From positions 92,379,676-92,443,675 of the forward strand of contig CM056728.1 of assembly GCA_029844215.1 (NCBI GenBank): a DNA stretch of 64,000 bases, read 5' to 3'. The stretch is from Przewalskia tangutica (Eukaryota > Streptophyta > Magnoliopsida > Solanales > Solanaceae). Numbering within the stretch: the stretch's first letter is position 1; each line of letters starts with the position of its first letter. Under the pieces are notes generated by a model, which saw only the letters and a program-made list of their open reading frames with translations, was not told where the DNA came from and made no database searches. Of the stretch, positions 1-11,698 are shown piece by piece. The translations under genes and the position numbers were made by a program.

Positions 1-27
1 TAGCTTCTGTTTTACAGTAAAATGTAT

Positions 28-243
28 TTTTTTTGAAATTCTGGGGAAACCCACAACCTCTGCCCATCGGTGAGCACTGGGTAAACCCGTTCCTGTGCAA
101 TCGCTCGTAAACCACAAAGGAGATGTAAAGCGCACTAATTAAACCCTGTGCTACAAGCTAGATAAGAAGGCATTGTGGGGGGATTCGATCCCAGGCCTCC
201 TGTGTGGAATCCACCCACCAAACCAACTCAACCACACCCGAAG
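28..243 (-). mobile_element. tRNA-derived SINE (SolS-like) in MED19 intron
   Basis: Read on the minus strand, this segment starts with an A-box-like TGGTTGAGTTGG stretch. About 30 bases later comes a B-box-like GGGATCGAATCC, then a roughly 150-bp tail region ending in an A-run (T-run at 28-35 on plus). That is the architecture of a pol III SINE of plant type. It lies in the intron before the first visible MED19 exon. It is not a tRNA gene, because no cloverleaf or anticodon arm could be formed around the boxes. The family name is inferred and the exact ends are approximate. Confidence 0.6.
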
Positions 244-878
244 GTTTTTTGCCTCAAATCTGCAGCTGGCTGATGTATTTTCCTTTACAATCCTTGTTTT
301 GTGGGGAAGTTATCTCTTTCAGGATGTAGAAGTGATCTTTTACTGCTTTCTCATTTTTGTGTGGTTCTTCTGCATCCGAAAGATGCATCTATCTTAGTTC
401 ATTTTGGAGAAAATAAAAGGACTAGCGATGCTATGTTATATGTTTGGGGCTTTACATGTCGCATAATTGTTTATCATAGAATGAGTTTTCGAAAAAGTTT
501 ATCATCACAAAACAATGTATTTTCAAGCATTTTCCTTCATTATCTGGATGGTGTAAGCTGTCAGATTATAATTCTTTGACTTCGGATCATTGCGACTATT
601 ATTAGCCAAAATTGATTAAATGTTAACTAAGTAGTTGATATTTTGTTCGCGTGTGAGGTGCTGTAAAGTTTACTGGACAACTAAATAATATGGGGTTCTC
701 GTACTCACCTGGAAAAAAATGAGTATGGGGTTTCTCAAAGTGCTTGGTTTTTTCTCTTGATGTCTGATGATGGATTAAAATTCAGACTCCGATATGGTTA
801 TCTTTAGAATGCCTTTCATTTTAAACCGAGACATCTTTGGTTATAACTGTTTTTGATTTGGTCAAAATGCATTACCAG
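244..878 (+). other. intron of MED19 (3' portion)
   Basis: AT-rich sequence without a credible coding frame. It ends in a pyrimidine-poor but usable acceptor (ATTACCAG at 871-878) directly before the MED19 homology. Short ORFs here have no recognisable content. The start codon exon of MED19 was not found in it, so it is probably upstream of the window. Confidence 0.6.
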
Positions 879-3008
879 GGCCCAGAGAACTTACAGGTGC
901 TGTGGATCTTATTAATCACTTCAAATTGTTGCCTCATCACGAGTTCTTTTGCAAGAGGTCACTTCCGTTGTCTATTTCAGACACCCACTATCTTCACAAT
1001 GTTGTGGGGGACACAGAAATTAGGAAAGGGGAAGGGATGCAGTTGGATCAGCTTATACAGGATACTTCCTTGTCAAGAGAAACGAGTTCCCGCATCCAGC
1101 CATTTGACCTAGATGTTCTTGGAGAAGCGTTTCAACTACGTGAAACGGCTCCAGTTGATCTGCCTTCTGTAAGAAATCTACTGATTGAAACTTGAGTGAT
1201 AATGATCCGTTTGAGTTAGTGTCTTCTAAGTAATACTTTAACTTCTTTTGTTTCATAGTCTGAGAAAGGCATCTCTACTGTAGCTGGAAAATCCAAAAGT
1301 GAGTCAAAAGACAAGGAGAAGAAGCATAAAAAGCACAAAGATAAGGACAAAGAGCATAAGAAGCACAAACATCGTCATAAAGATCGAAGTAAAGACAAGG
1401 ATAAAGACAAAAAGAGAGATAAAAGTGGTCATCATGATTCTGGTGCTGATCATTCGAAGAAACATCACGAGAAGGTCTGCTACTAGGAAAACCTTGAGAC
1501 AATTGGTGCAATATGCTGATTATTATTAAACGTATCATCTGCGTTTCTGGTATGAAGAAGTTTAGATGACTGGTTCGAAGAACAGCTCTTTCAGATTTAT
1601 TTGCTAAATATTGCGTTTTCTTAATTGAATTGTCTAAAGCTGCTGAAATATTTGCCATATGCGATAGTAGAATTTTGCTGAACGCTACCCTTGCTTAAAT
1701 ATCACTATTCGTTATCCTTTCCTGTTGTGAGTTATCTTTATTGGATCGCAGGGAGAAAAAGTCAAGGACATAAAAGTTTCCCTTTCTTGAAAAATACTAC
1801 AATGACCCTGTGATATGATCTGTTGCCTGGCTCTTTAGTTAATGAGGCAAAAGGTTGAGTTTGCTCTATGTTTAGTTTATTAAGATACTTCGACATCAGC
1901 ATAAAACTCTTTCTTGCTGCTGTAGCTTTTGATACAGCTCAAGCTATCCTCTCTTGTCTGACCCATTTGCGGTAACCTGAACTTTGAATTTGTTAATCTC
2001 ATTTTTTGAAAAGGTAAGGTAAATTTTATAAATGAACAGCACAAAGACTGTGTTAGCTGTATAATATCAGCAGGGAACACCAAAAAACAAAAGACAGCAT
2101 CAGCTATAGCCCCAAAGTGATTCTAAATCTGTAGCATTATTTCAACCTCATTTACATATGCCAGTCTACACCAAAAATAAAACAAAAACATACAATTAAC
2201 CTTTATTTTGTGAATAGAGTTGACACTATCTTCAAAGCATCTTCTATTTCTTTTGTCCCATAGAGTCCACCATATGCAAGCATGTATAGTACTGAAATAG
2301 ATGAGAGGTTGACGTTGTAAACTTTTATTTGCAAAACTTGGTTCTTTCCCTTTTCATTTTAAGTTCTTATTCTAGTGATCTATCGCTTACTTGAGCTGCT
2401 TTTTGAAAATCACCAATATTTGCTAGAGTTTAGGTCTTCAGCCAGAAGCAACAATGGTACTTCACAGTATTGAAAGGGGTGACTGATTATGATATTTTAA
2501 TTGATTCCAGAAAAGGAAGCATGATGGAGAGGAGGAACTTAATGATGTTCACAAACACAAGAGAAGCAAGGTAGAACTGAATAATTTTGAATTCATATGA
2601 TCCTTTATCTTTGGCATATTTGTAAACTTTAAAGTGGTATTTGAACAACTTTCTTAAAGTTTTTTCCTTGGAGAAATATTTTTGTGAGAAAATTCAAAAT
2701 TGTCTGGATAGATGTAGTTTTTTTTGGTTGAAGTTGCGTGTTTTTTTTATTTAAATATTATTTTCTTCAAAAAAGTAACCAAGAACTTTATTGTCGGAAA
2801 CTATTTTGAGGAAACTTATTATAATAACTTCGCCAAACAAGTATCCAGAAATCTCAAAGTGTATTGTTCTGAACAAGTTACATTGGTGGTCTTACATTAA
2901 CACCTGTATCTTCACCTGTTACTAACTCTGCCGTATTCACATGCTGAAATATTGCAGCACAAGAGCTCAAAGATTGATGAGATTGGTGCAATAAAGGTAG
3001 CAGGCTGA
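879..3008 (+). CDS. MED19: Mediator complex subunit 19 (MED19), 5'-partial, four coding exons
   Basis: MED19 is a head-module subunit of the nuclear Mediator complex, which bridges transcription factors and RNA polymerase II. Visible coding exons are 879-1168, 1259-1474, 2511-2570 and 2958-3008, all with GT..AG introns and consistent phase, giving about 204 residues and a TGA stop. The first exon carries the conserved core (GPRELTGAVDLINHFKLLP, then HHEFFCKRSLPLSISDTHYL and VVGDTEIRKGEGMQLDQLI). The second is the family's lysine/histidine-rich tail made of KDK, HKKHK and RSKDKDKD repeats. The last two encode KRKHDGEEELNDVHKHK and a terminal KIDEIGAIKVAG. Arabidopsis MED19 proteins are about 220 residues, so only some 10-15 N-terminal residues are missing, in an upstream exon outside the window. 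The frame is clean and the gene looks functional. Donor 1475 (GTCTGC) is the weakest splice site. Confidence 0.93.
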
Positions 3009-3639
3009 AATATGCCTGTGGTTCTATCAATTGTTTTATCCTCAAGACTTTGCAATTGAGAATTTGGAGGGATCCTTTACTTAGTATTGTGAAAAATCAA
3101 GAGGTACAAAACTTAATGTCCCTGCTATATCCCATTATTGAAGAACTTTATTGGCACGCCCTATTGCTTCAATCTATATTTTTCACGCGGGCAAGATTGT
3201 TCCGTAGAGCTCACAGATTGGTCAGATGGCACCACAATTTTGTAACATATGTGATTTTGCTTTACATAGTGGAACTTTGTTTTCCTTTTCCGAAATTACC
3301 AAGTCAATAACAGACTCATTTAACTATCTTTACTGTGTTAAAGGTATACTTTCTGTGCTTTAGTTAGGTATCTATTAGTATTTCTCCTCCTGAAAAGCCA
3401 TATAAATTATTTCTAGTATTTATATCTAGATTCGTGTTTCTATTTTAAAATGTTAAGAAGTAGATCGTCTCAACAGATTAAATCTTAACAACATCAAGAG
3501 GTCAAAATATGGCCGTGGAAAAAGAAATATCAGGCAAGTTGTAGCGCAAACTCAATATGCATATTATCTCAATGCCTGATTCTATACTAAGATGAATATA
3601 AAATAGTCAAATTTGTCTACCTTGCCCTACATGCACACT
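3009..3639 (+). other. MED19 3' UTR and downstream sequence
   Basis: AT-rich sequence following the MED19 stop. No clear polyadenylation block can be fixed by eye, although several T-rich and AATAAA-like stretches exist. The open frame at 3050-3310 has no recognisable domain and overlaps what is probably the transcript trailer. Confidence 0.4.
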
Positions 3640-4757
3640 GGAGAATAAAAGATGGAAGTCGCCAAAGGTTAGTTGAAAAAGGACTGAAGTTTCTATTTGC
3701 TTTAGTGATGGATGAATTGACCCAAAATATTCAGGAGGAGGTGCCGTGGTGTATGTTATTTCCAGAAGACAGTTTAAGTTTAGTGAAGTGACACAAGAGA
3801 CAGATGTGGAAGTGAAGCTTGATGCACAAGTTATACCCAAGAGAGGGAGTTTCAAGTATCATGGGTCCATTATTCAATAAATGTTGAGATTGACAATGAT
3901 GTCATCCACCGTATTGATAACCGGGTAACAGTCAAAACTCGTAGCCTAAAACACCAGTATCGAGTAAACACCCTGGGACTGAGTGACAACCGGTCGACAT
4001 ATCTACACCCGTATCTCGTAAATGGAGGCTTGCCTTCGGGGTACTTTGCGATAAGAAAGTTTCGCTAGGCTGAAAGGTAAGTTCTACAGAGTGGTGGTTA
4101 GACCAACATTGTTGTACGGGGCGGAGTGCTGGCCAGTCAAGAATGTTCACGTTCAGAAGATGAAGGTAGCGGAGATGCGGATGCTCAGATGGATGTGTGA
4201 CCATACTAGAAGAGATATGATTAGGAATGAAAATATACTGAATCGGGTTGGAGTGGCCTCCGTGGAAGATAAGATGAGGAAAGCGAGACTGAGATGGTTT
4301 GGGCATGTGAATAGGAGGTGCGCGGATGCGCCAGTTAAGAGGTGAGAGTTTGGCGGTCGCAGGAGTTGGGAGAGGTAGAGGTAGACCGAAAAAGAACTAA
4401 GGGAGGTGATTGGACATGATATGACTCAGCTCCAGCTTACTGAGGACATGACCTTAGATAAGAAGATCTGGAGATCGAGGATTAGAGTAGCTAGAAAGTT
4501 AGTAGGTTTTTGAGTTTTGTCGCGATGTGCATGAGGAGGGGGTAGCCTTTCCATCTCTTTTTCTTTTCTTAGTTGTATTATTATATCTATGTGTGTGTTA
4601 CCATGTTGCGTCATTTTCTTTGTATCTTATTTTTTTGCCGTCCTATTTTCCCTGCAATCTTGCAATGACTTACGTTCCTTTTGAGCCGAGGGTCTATAGA
4701 AAAAAACCTCTAAAAGTAGAGGTCTTACCCTCCCCGGACCCCACTTGGCCCTTGATG
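3640..4757 (+). pseudogene. RTE-clade LINE, decayed 3' fragment
   Basis: This is a non-LTR retrotransposon remnant. Around 3691-3760 the reverse transcriptase motif FALVMDELTQNIQ is readable, followed by the catalytic box, which here reads FPED instead of the usual FADD. A frame from 4091 to 4345 gives the family's C-terminal signature (RPTLLYGAECWPVKN, then RMLRWMC and LRWFGHV), continuing out of frame to about 4514. The trailer ends with GAGCCGAGGGTCTAT and CTTACCCTCCCCGGACCCC near 4683-4745, the usual end of Solanaceae RTE elements. Several frameshifts, a stop, and loss of RT sequence between about 3900 and 4050 make it dead. The usual TTG tail is not clear here. Confidence 0.82.
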
Positions 4758-5395
4758 GGCTCAAGCACCTTAGGGTGCATAAAAACATCAATTCGAGTAT
4801 GTCCAAATTTCTTGGTAAGTCTGTTCACTCTTATTTGGTTTGTAGAGTTATCATTTTAAAAACTAATGATTTAAACCTTGAGTGAAAAAAAGCTGATGTA
4901 TTCAGCTTTATTACGAAGTTTCTAGTGTCACGCTTAATTGAAGTCCTCTCTGACCTATTTTTCCTTATCCTTGTATTATTCTTCCCTAAGTTTGTTCTCT
5001 AGACAATAAAAGAGAAAAGAACAGTATCAGAAGGGAAAAAAAAGAAAGGACGAAAGGGAAAAAGGAAAATAAGGATATCAGAAAATCCATGTTGCCTCAT
5101 CGAGTATTAGAGGCAGGAACGTGACTTCACAATATAAACTTGCATTGCATCTTAATGTTAAGACCCCGTATTTATTTTACTAGTTGTTAAGACTGGTTCT
5201 GTGTTCTGTGTAACCAGTTATGGCAAGTATTTTGCTCTTTCCAAAAAATTGTGGGGAAAGATCCCATAAAATAAATAAATTGCCTGGTAGTTTGCAGAAT
5301 AGTTGTAATTTGATGGACCATTTCTTGTAGGGTCATGTACTTGCATATGTTTTGGAATTCACTTTTTTGGGATAAAAGGAGGAGCATGCTACTTG
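4758..5395. other. intergenic, nothing recognised
   Basis: AT-rich sequence with a purine-rich AAAGG stretch around 5020-5075. Open frames are short and lack domains. Confidence 0.4.
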
Positions 5396-5735
5396 TACTC
5401 TATTTCCCATAAAAATGTTAAGATTGTATCAGAAGTGTTTGTGGCAGCCTAGTTTGCCATCCCTTAAATGAAGACGTAGGTAGTCCTTTGATGCTAATCT
5501 GAAAATCAAATGCCCGCTAGTACCAACACGCGTTTGTGTCTCTCTTTTTCTATTTATACTTTATTTCTCCATAAGAATGTTTAGATTGCATCAAAAGTGT
5601 TAGTGACAGCCTAATTTGGATTCCCTTAAGTGCAGGGGGGGGGGGGTAGTCCTTTGACTGCTAATCTAAAAGTCAAATGGCAGCTACTACCAACACGCGT
5701 TCTTCTCTCTCTCCGTAATTATTGTGTATTTATTT
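5396..5735. repeat. tandem duplication, about 165 bp unit, two copies
   Basis: The landmarks AGATTG, GTAGTCCTTTGA and CCAACACGCG recur at 5421/5583 and 5527/5694, a spacing of 162-167 bases. The copies have diverged by substitutions and small indels. The second copy contains a run of 12 G (5635-5646) where the first reads as mixed sequence. No coding content. Confidence 0.75.
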
Positions 5736-7440
5736 TTAGAACTGGATTTGTGATAGGAAAAGAAAAGATGGAATCGAATGGTAATGTATAATCTGTTTTC
5801 AGTTATTGTAGAAAGGCTAAACAAGACACAATTAGAAGAGTACTTCAGCATATGATATTGAACTATTGCGTCCAACAAAAGATGCACCTATGTTTTCAGA
5901 CGTCCCTGAAAGGACTCCAAAAATGCACATTTCGGATTAAGAAAAGCAGCTACCTGTTCAGTTTCTGGAATTTTGTATATGGGGAAGCACACTATAGATA
6001 TAAAGATTATCTTTGGGCATGCTACCTAATGACTTTGTCAGTTGTTATAGGGGTCTAATTTTGGAACCACGTCTTTGATCTTTTTGTGCCCGGGGTGTCC
6101 ATGTGTAATATTTCAATGATAGGTTTTAGCTTCTTTTTTCTTTTGGGTGGGGTGGGGGGACTCTTTTTCGTATAGGTTTATGAGTTTCTAGTTCATGCTT
6201 ATCATTATTTATGTTTGTTGTGTAATTGAAGGGTTTATGTTGGGCTTCTGTTTGTGCAATCCCAAGATTGAAGTGAAATGGAACAGGACATTGATACTGT
6301 GTGAAAATGTAGTGCTCATTACAGGCAAGGCAATTGAAGCATTAAGAGAAAGCGCCTATCATATCCATAGTGTTCTATTTTCAACGGAGTCCTAAAGTTT
6401 TAAATTTGTGAGCAATACTTTAGAAAAGTTTATTTGACATGGCATTTATCCTTTTCTTATCCTTGATGTTTTCAACTAAGAGCATAGCAGCATGGTGCCT
6501 GTTACGCCACATATTGCATAATGTGCCCGTTTATTTTTCCATGCAGAATTGCTTTTGGACTTGGTAAAGATTGCCAAGAAGGTGTATTCACTTGTTGAAG
6601 TAGATTTTAGTGCTTGGTACAACTGCTGAAAAAGCACCTCTTTGGGTTATATAGAAAGAACTTCCTCCTAGTTGGCATTGTAACTGAAAACCTTGATTCC
6701 TTCATTCAGCTTTAGTGACTTATTGCATGGTGTGTTGTGGTCATTTGTGTGCTCCCCCCTCTTTCAAGGGCTCTAATCTCGATTGAGCTTAGTGTTAAAC
6801 AGCAGTTTTGGGTAATAAGAGGAGAAGGTTTGATATGAGTGTTGGTGTGTTCTTTTATATTTGTCCCTCCCATTGAGCTTGAAGGTGGATCCCCTCATCA
6901 GCATTCAAACATCCAACTTAGGAGGGGGAAATGCTTAAAAGGATGTCGATATGTATAATGCTAGGAATTCTGCTCGTCATGGTTTGATATTGTTATGCTA
7001 GGCTAGAATGGGATCAAATAATTATTTGACATGAAATCATGGTAATATCTGCACACATGTTTTGCTGAACTGGGGTTCCATATGTTATAGTTGAGGATAA
7101 TGAACTTAGACAATCCTTTCATCCTTGGATGTAAAGAGCTTTGTATTGACAGCCATATCCTCTGGCGAATTGCCTTCCTTATGCGGAAGAGGAACTCTGA
7201 ACTTTTAGTTTATTTTATAACTTACCCTTATGATCTCAATCCACGGTTCTAGTTATTAGTGTGTTGAACTACGCCCCAACAGATTATGCTATTTCATATT
7301 ATCTACTTTGTCTTCCTATTTGTTTCTTTGGGGTGGGGAAGAGGGAATGTGCGTCACATTAGTAAGCTTTGTAATTATCTGAATCTCTGCCACGGAGTCA
7401 ATGATATGAGTGATGGTCTTGAATTGTGTTAATCGTTTTG
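5736..7440. other. intergenic, no gene recognised
   Basis: AT-rich sequence with scattered short frames (5852-6058, 6195-6395) that show no domain, no biased composition and no splice-consistent extension. It may contain old intron or transposon remains. Confidence 0.35.
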
Positions 7441-7650
7441 TGGCATAGTGGTTCATGAAGTTGGTCGAGAATTATGAGAATTCAGGTTCAAATTTCAGCA
7501 AAGGCAAAAATGCTAGGCGATTTCTTTTTATTTGTCCAAGTCTTGGTGGACAGAGCTATCCGGTACTTGAGTTGATGGGAGGTAACATGTATCAGTGCAA
7601 TTAGTCGAGGTGGGCATAAATTGGCTCAAACACCATGGTTGTCAAAAGAA
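7441..7650 (+). mobile_element. Au-like tRNA-derived SINE
   Basis: Starts TGGCATAGTGGTTC (A-box region) and has a B-box GGTTCAAATTTC at 7485-7496. It continues with the family's body landmarks GCAAAAATGCTAGG, TTTGTCCAAGTCTTGG, TGGACAGAG, TTAGTCGAGGTG and CACCATGGTTGTC before an A-rich end. These match the layout I know for the Au SINE family found in Solanaceae and grasses. Substitutions throughout mark it as an old copy. No protein is encoded. Confidence 0.82.
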
Positions 7651-8819
7651 GAAAATATGATATGACTGATAATGTTGAGGCAGTAGCATCTGATGCTGGC
7701 CTGGAAAGACTTATTTCCATAAAAAAAAATTATGGATGATACATTGCAAAGGCCCTATCTAGACTCCACCAGTGGCGGCAATTTATTAGGCAGGAGCAAA
7801 TGCATTGCCCAACCTTTTTGCCAAGATCCATTTTATGCCAAAAGTACATGAAAGTGATGCGTCTGCAATATCAGATTCAAATATGTTTGATTGAGAGTTA
7901 TTATATCTTTTCCAAACGAATGACATGGTTTATACAAGAGTCGAACTATTTGATTTTCCGAGTAAATTCATACATCAAAATTTCTTGCTAGAACTATATT
8001 CTAAAAGTTGCTTGGGAAGATTAAAATCAAAGAAAAAAGTAGTTGATCCTCTAAATGGTAAGAATGTCTTGTAAGAAGAAGTACACCATTTCAACAGACC
8101 ATCCTTTGGTCTCTCCATACACATTATCCACTATTCACTAATTGGAAAATAGAAACCCCATGTTGGGCCAATACATTTATGTCAACAATAATGTAATGAT
8201 ACAACTTTATAAACCATTTGATTATACAAATATTTTTTAAATGATTATGAAGTTAATCTCCATATTACCTAAAGATTTAGGTCTTTTAAAGAAAAATGAG
8301 ACCAAGGCAAATCTCCACTAAAATCTCTTCTTTTCTTTTTTCCTGTGTTGCCTTTTGCATGGGCAACCATCCTTTAGAATTTCAAAAGTTCTTTTTTGAA
8401 AAAAAAGAAGAAGAAAAGTCTCTCGTTCATCATTAAAAGTGAGGATAGTTTACATGGGGAAGTTTGTTGGCAGGGCTTAACTTAGGTTTTTAGGAGTTTG
8501 GGCAAAACTTATTAATTATCAGTTCTTCTCCTCTTTCAATCTTAGTACAACTTTCCTTCCCCTTTTCTCTTTTCGTTACTTCTTTTTGAGTTGTCATTGT
8601 TGAGGTCTGCCATTGTTAAATTCATTGAAGCTTTTGAAAATAAATTCCGATTTGGATGGTTATTTCTGAATTTTACGGCTTGGGAATTACTCTTTTTGGT
8701 TATAGTTTGGTCTGTTAAGCTTTAATTCGTGATTTGTATGCTCTTATTCGTGATCTGTAAGCTTTAATTCATGTTCTTCTAAATTTATCATTTTTGATAA
8801 TCTGAATCTAGTATAGACC
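7651..8819. other. intergenic, nothing recognised
   Basis: AT-rich sequence with an A/G-rich patch near 8390-8420. MULE terminal inverted repeats were looked for here and at 19850-20000, and no convincing pair was found by eye. Confidence 0.35.
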
Positions 8820-10461
8820 AATTTAAGTTTATTATAGAGGGTAAAAAGATAGCAGCTGGTGATTTCGATGGTAATTGGATATGTATTAAAACCTCATGAA
8901 AATGGAATTCTCCACAAAACATCCAACATGTTGAATTGAATACTTATTACATTTATGATGATTTGTTGAAGAGCGTGATTCTGTCTAATAATATAGACTC
9001 ATGTCGATAGAAGTGTCCATTAGCTACGTAATTGATGCTCCTATAAAGGGACTGCCTCCTACCTACACCACAAATGACTATCAAGTCCGTCTATATCTTA
9101 TGAATTTCGATAAGGATGGTCCCAAGCCTAGGTTATATGTAAGTTTGAAGGAGAGGATTATTGAAAGTCTAAATTCATCATCTGCAATGAATTCACCAAT
9201 TGTAGCGAATTTATTAGGGACAACGAATACTGCTGGGTCAGCCTCACCAATCGTCGATGAAGATCCTTGCCAACCTCCAATAGACAATGACATGTATGAA
9301 GATCCTTGAAAACCTCTAGTGGATAATGACTGTCCTGATAATGTTCATGGAGATGATTTGGAATATCCAGCTTCTAGCAACCATAACTATGTTCATGGAA
9401 TAAATTTTAAGAGTGGAGACACTTTCAAGGACAAGCGTACGCTAGTGGAAGCACTATCATTAGCTGCCTTAAAGACACACTTCAATTTCTATGCTTGAAA
9501 GAGCAAATCAGACAAATATGTGGCTAGAGGTATTGATGATTCTTGCAAGTGGAGACTGCGCACTCCTTCGTCTGACGGTGCTTGTGTGGAGGGTGCGCCA
9601 CCTGAAATCGGGATTGAAGCCCTTCATTCTATTCCATACAGCCTTGGTAGGACATCTATTTCTCAATTCCATAAATCCTCAGCTCAGTAAGCTCCATTTT
9701 TTTATAGGACATGAACCTCCCTCAAAGGGATTCCTGAGTGGAATACATAACAAGTTCTAGATTTATTATAACCTTGTACTGTAACGTGCACACATGCGAC
9801 ATACAACACATTACTACTAAGCATTCAAAGACATCAAATATAGTAATAGCGAGACACATTATGAAGAATGTTTTGGGTGAAATTAGCTATTGGAAGGCCT
9901 ATCAGGTAGACTTAATTGCTAAGGAATTGATAAGAGGGTCAATGAATAATGGGTATTTGAAATTGATTCCTTATAGTTAGATGGTACATACTACAAACCA
10001 CGGAAGCAAAATAGACTTACAACTTGATAATGTGAAAGATTATTATATTACTTCTTGTCTTTTGAAGCGTGGATAAGGAGATTTAAGCACATGAGAAAGG
10101 TCATAACAGTTGATCGCACACACTTTAAGAGCAAGTATGGAGGTGTTTTGTTGACTATTATTGCACAAGATGTGGAGAATCATATTTTTCTAGTTTCCTA
10201 TTATGTGGTTGACTCAGGGTGTGATGCCTCTTAAAATTACTTTTTCCAACATTTGCTTGAAATTGTGCGTAACAACTTAGATTTATGCATAATATATTAT
10301 CGGCACCACAACATCAAGAAGAAAATATGAGAGGTTTACATTAATGCTCAACACGATATTTGCACAAGACATCTTTGTGAAATAATGTGTGAGAGGTTCC
10401 ACAATGGATCTTTCAAGAAATTCTTTTACAGAGAAGCAAAAGCGTATACCGCGGAGGTGTT
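8820..10461 (+). pseudogene. MULE (MuDR-type) transposase, 5' portion, broken
   Basis: This is a remnant of a Mutator-like DNA transposase. The frame at 9001-9309 begins MSIEVSISYVID, as in the MuDR N-terminal domain. Further on, in changing frames, come FKDKRTLVEALSLAA (about 9430) and CKWRLRT (about 9545, the MuDR zinc-ligand region). The accessory helix NIVIARHIMKNVLGE-SYWKAYQ follows at 9835-9910, and then ITVDRTHFKSKYGGVLLT (about 10103), which carries the first catalytic Asp (codon 10112-10114) of the MULE DDE core. Multiple stops and frameshifts show it is inactive. It is cut at 10461 by an LTR retrotransposon and resumes at 18714. Confidence 0.85.
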
Positions 10462-11682
10462 TGATGCGCGATTTATGCACACACTTAAACGCAAGTGCAC
10501 GTGTCGAGTCAAGTAATATAGTCTTAGAAGACCGAGTTATCGTCCTCAGAGATTAGTGCTCAAGTACCAAATTCTATTCTTTGTTATCTATTTGGTGACC
10601 GAAAATCGATATGTTGTTTATAATTCTAATTATGAAAACTAATTAAACTATGTTGTTTTACTTCAGTAATGTGGAAATAGGGCTTCCAAATCTCCTCAAC
10701 TATCCGCTTAACTTACTTATTAATGCAATTGACTATGGTTCTTCTTCTATTTGAGATAGCAGGTTTACTAAGCCGTTTTATACTCCTGTTAAGGTTATAT
10801 AAACACTCAACCCCAGTACATCACCTTTCTACCTTTCGGTGAAAAGGTTGACTCTAGAGGAGGATTAAGAACAAAAACCTTATTAATGCTACACAAGTAA
10901 TCAGAGTATTTTCATCCACGATTCAACCTATGTCTATCCAACTATAACATATTCAAAACCTCCCCTTTCGGATTTCGGTTAGAAATTATAAGAATTATGA
11001 TAATTAATGATCAGGTAATTACCAAGCAATCAAAACATATATTGAATAAATCTCACCAATAAGAAGAAGAACCAAGAACATGCATTAATTCATAGAGAAA
11101 AGGTTCAAGTGAATTGACATGGAAAACCCTATATTAAAGTTAGTTCCTAGCCATAGACATGACAATAACTAATTTAACATCCAACATAAACTGAAAATAA
11201 AGTAAACAAGAACAAGAAAATTACTAAAAGAAGGTCTCCAATCTTGATCTCCAAAGTCTTGTGTTTTGGCCAAGAGAGGAACTCTTAATTCTGACCTAGG
11301 GTTCTCTTTTTATAGCCTCCAAAACGTGGTGCAGGGTTTTTCCTTCAGGCCTGGCCCATTGTCTTTCGAAAATCTGATTTTCAGTCGGCGCAGCGGCCAG
11401 TGGCGCGCGTGCCGGAACTTCAAAACCTCAAGATTAGGCGCGCGTGGCTCGGCTCTCTGGCCGAGGCGCGACGCCGACTGCTCGCGGCCCTGCCGGTTCT
11501 CGCATTTCGAGCCTGAACCTCCGTTTTTGCCCTCTTTTTGCTCATTTTCGCCAATGAGCCACTTTAAACCAATATGACTCAAAAGAAAGAAAATCTATCC
11601 TAAGACGACACGTATTTGTACAAAAATGGACAAAAGATTCACTAAAAATGACTCAAAAAGTGTATATAAAATACACTGATCA
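10462..11682 (-). repeat. Athila-like element, 3' LTR
   Basis: 1221 bp, from TGATGCGCG to CACTGATCA on plus. It matches the LTR at 17481-18713 almost base for base except in a GC-rich block (about 11385-11525). The left outer edge abuts the gtgtt duplication. Confidence 0.93.
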
Positions 11683-11698
11683 AATACCCCCAAACTTA
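11683..11698 (-). promoter_or_regulatory. polypurine tract of the Athila-like element
   Basis: On the minus strand this reads AAGTTTGGGGGTATT immediately before the 3' LTR, the usual priming site for plus-strand synthesis. Similar TTTGGGGG motifs occur at 12213-12224 and 12804-12815. Confidence 0.7.

Noticed and set aside
150..245. Possible tRNA gene because of A- and B-box-like sequence
   Set aside because: No cloverleaf or anticodon arm; a long non-tRNA body and A-tail follow, so it is a SINE.
1299..1529. 76-codon open frame over the MED19 Lys-rich exon
   Set aside because: It is out of frame with the MED19 exons; the real frame joins 1168 to 1259 and gives the conserved tail.
5852..6395. 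Two small frames in the intergenic region after the tandem duplication
   Set aside because: No recognisable domain, no splice-supported extension, AT-rich composition as in surrounding noncoding DNA.
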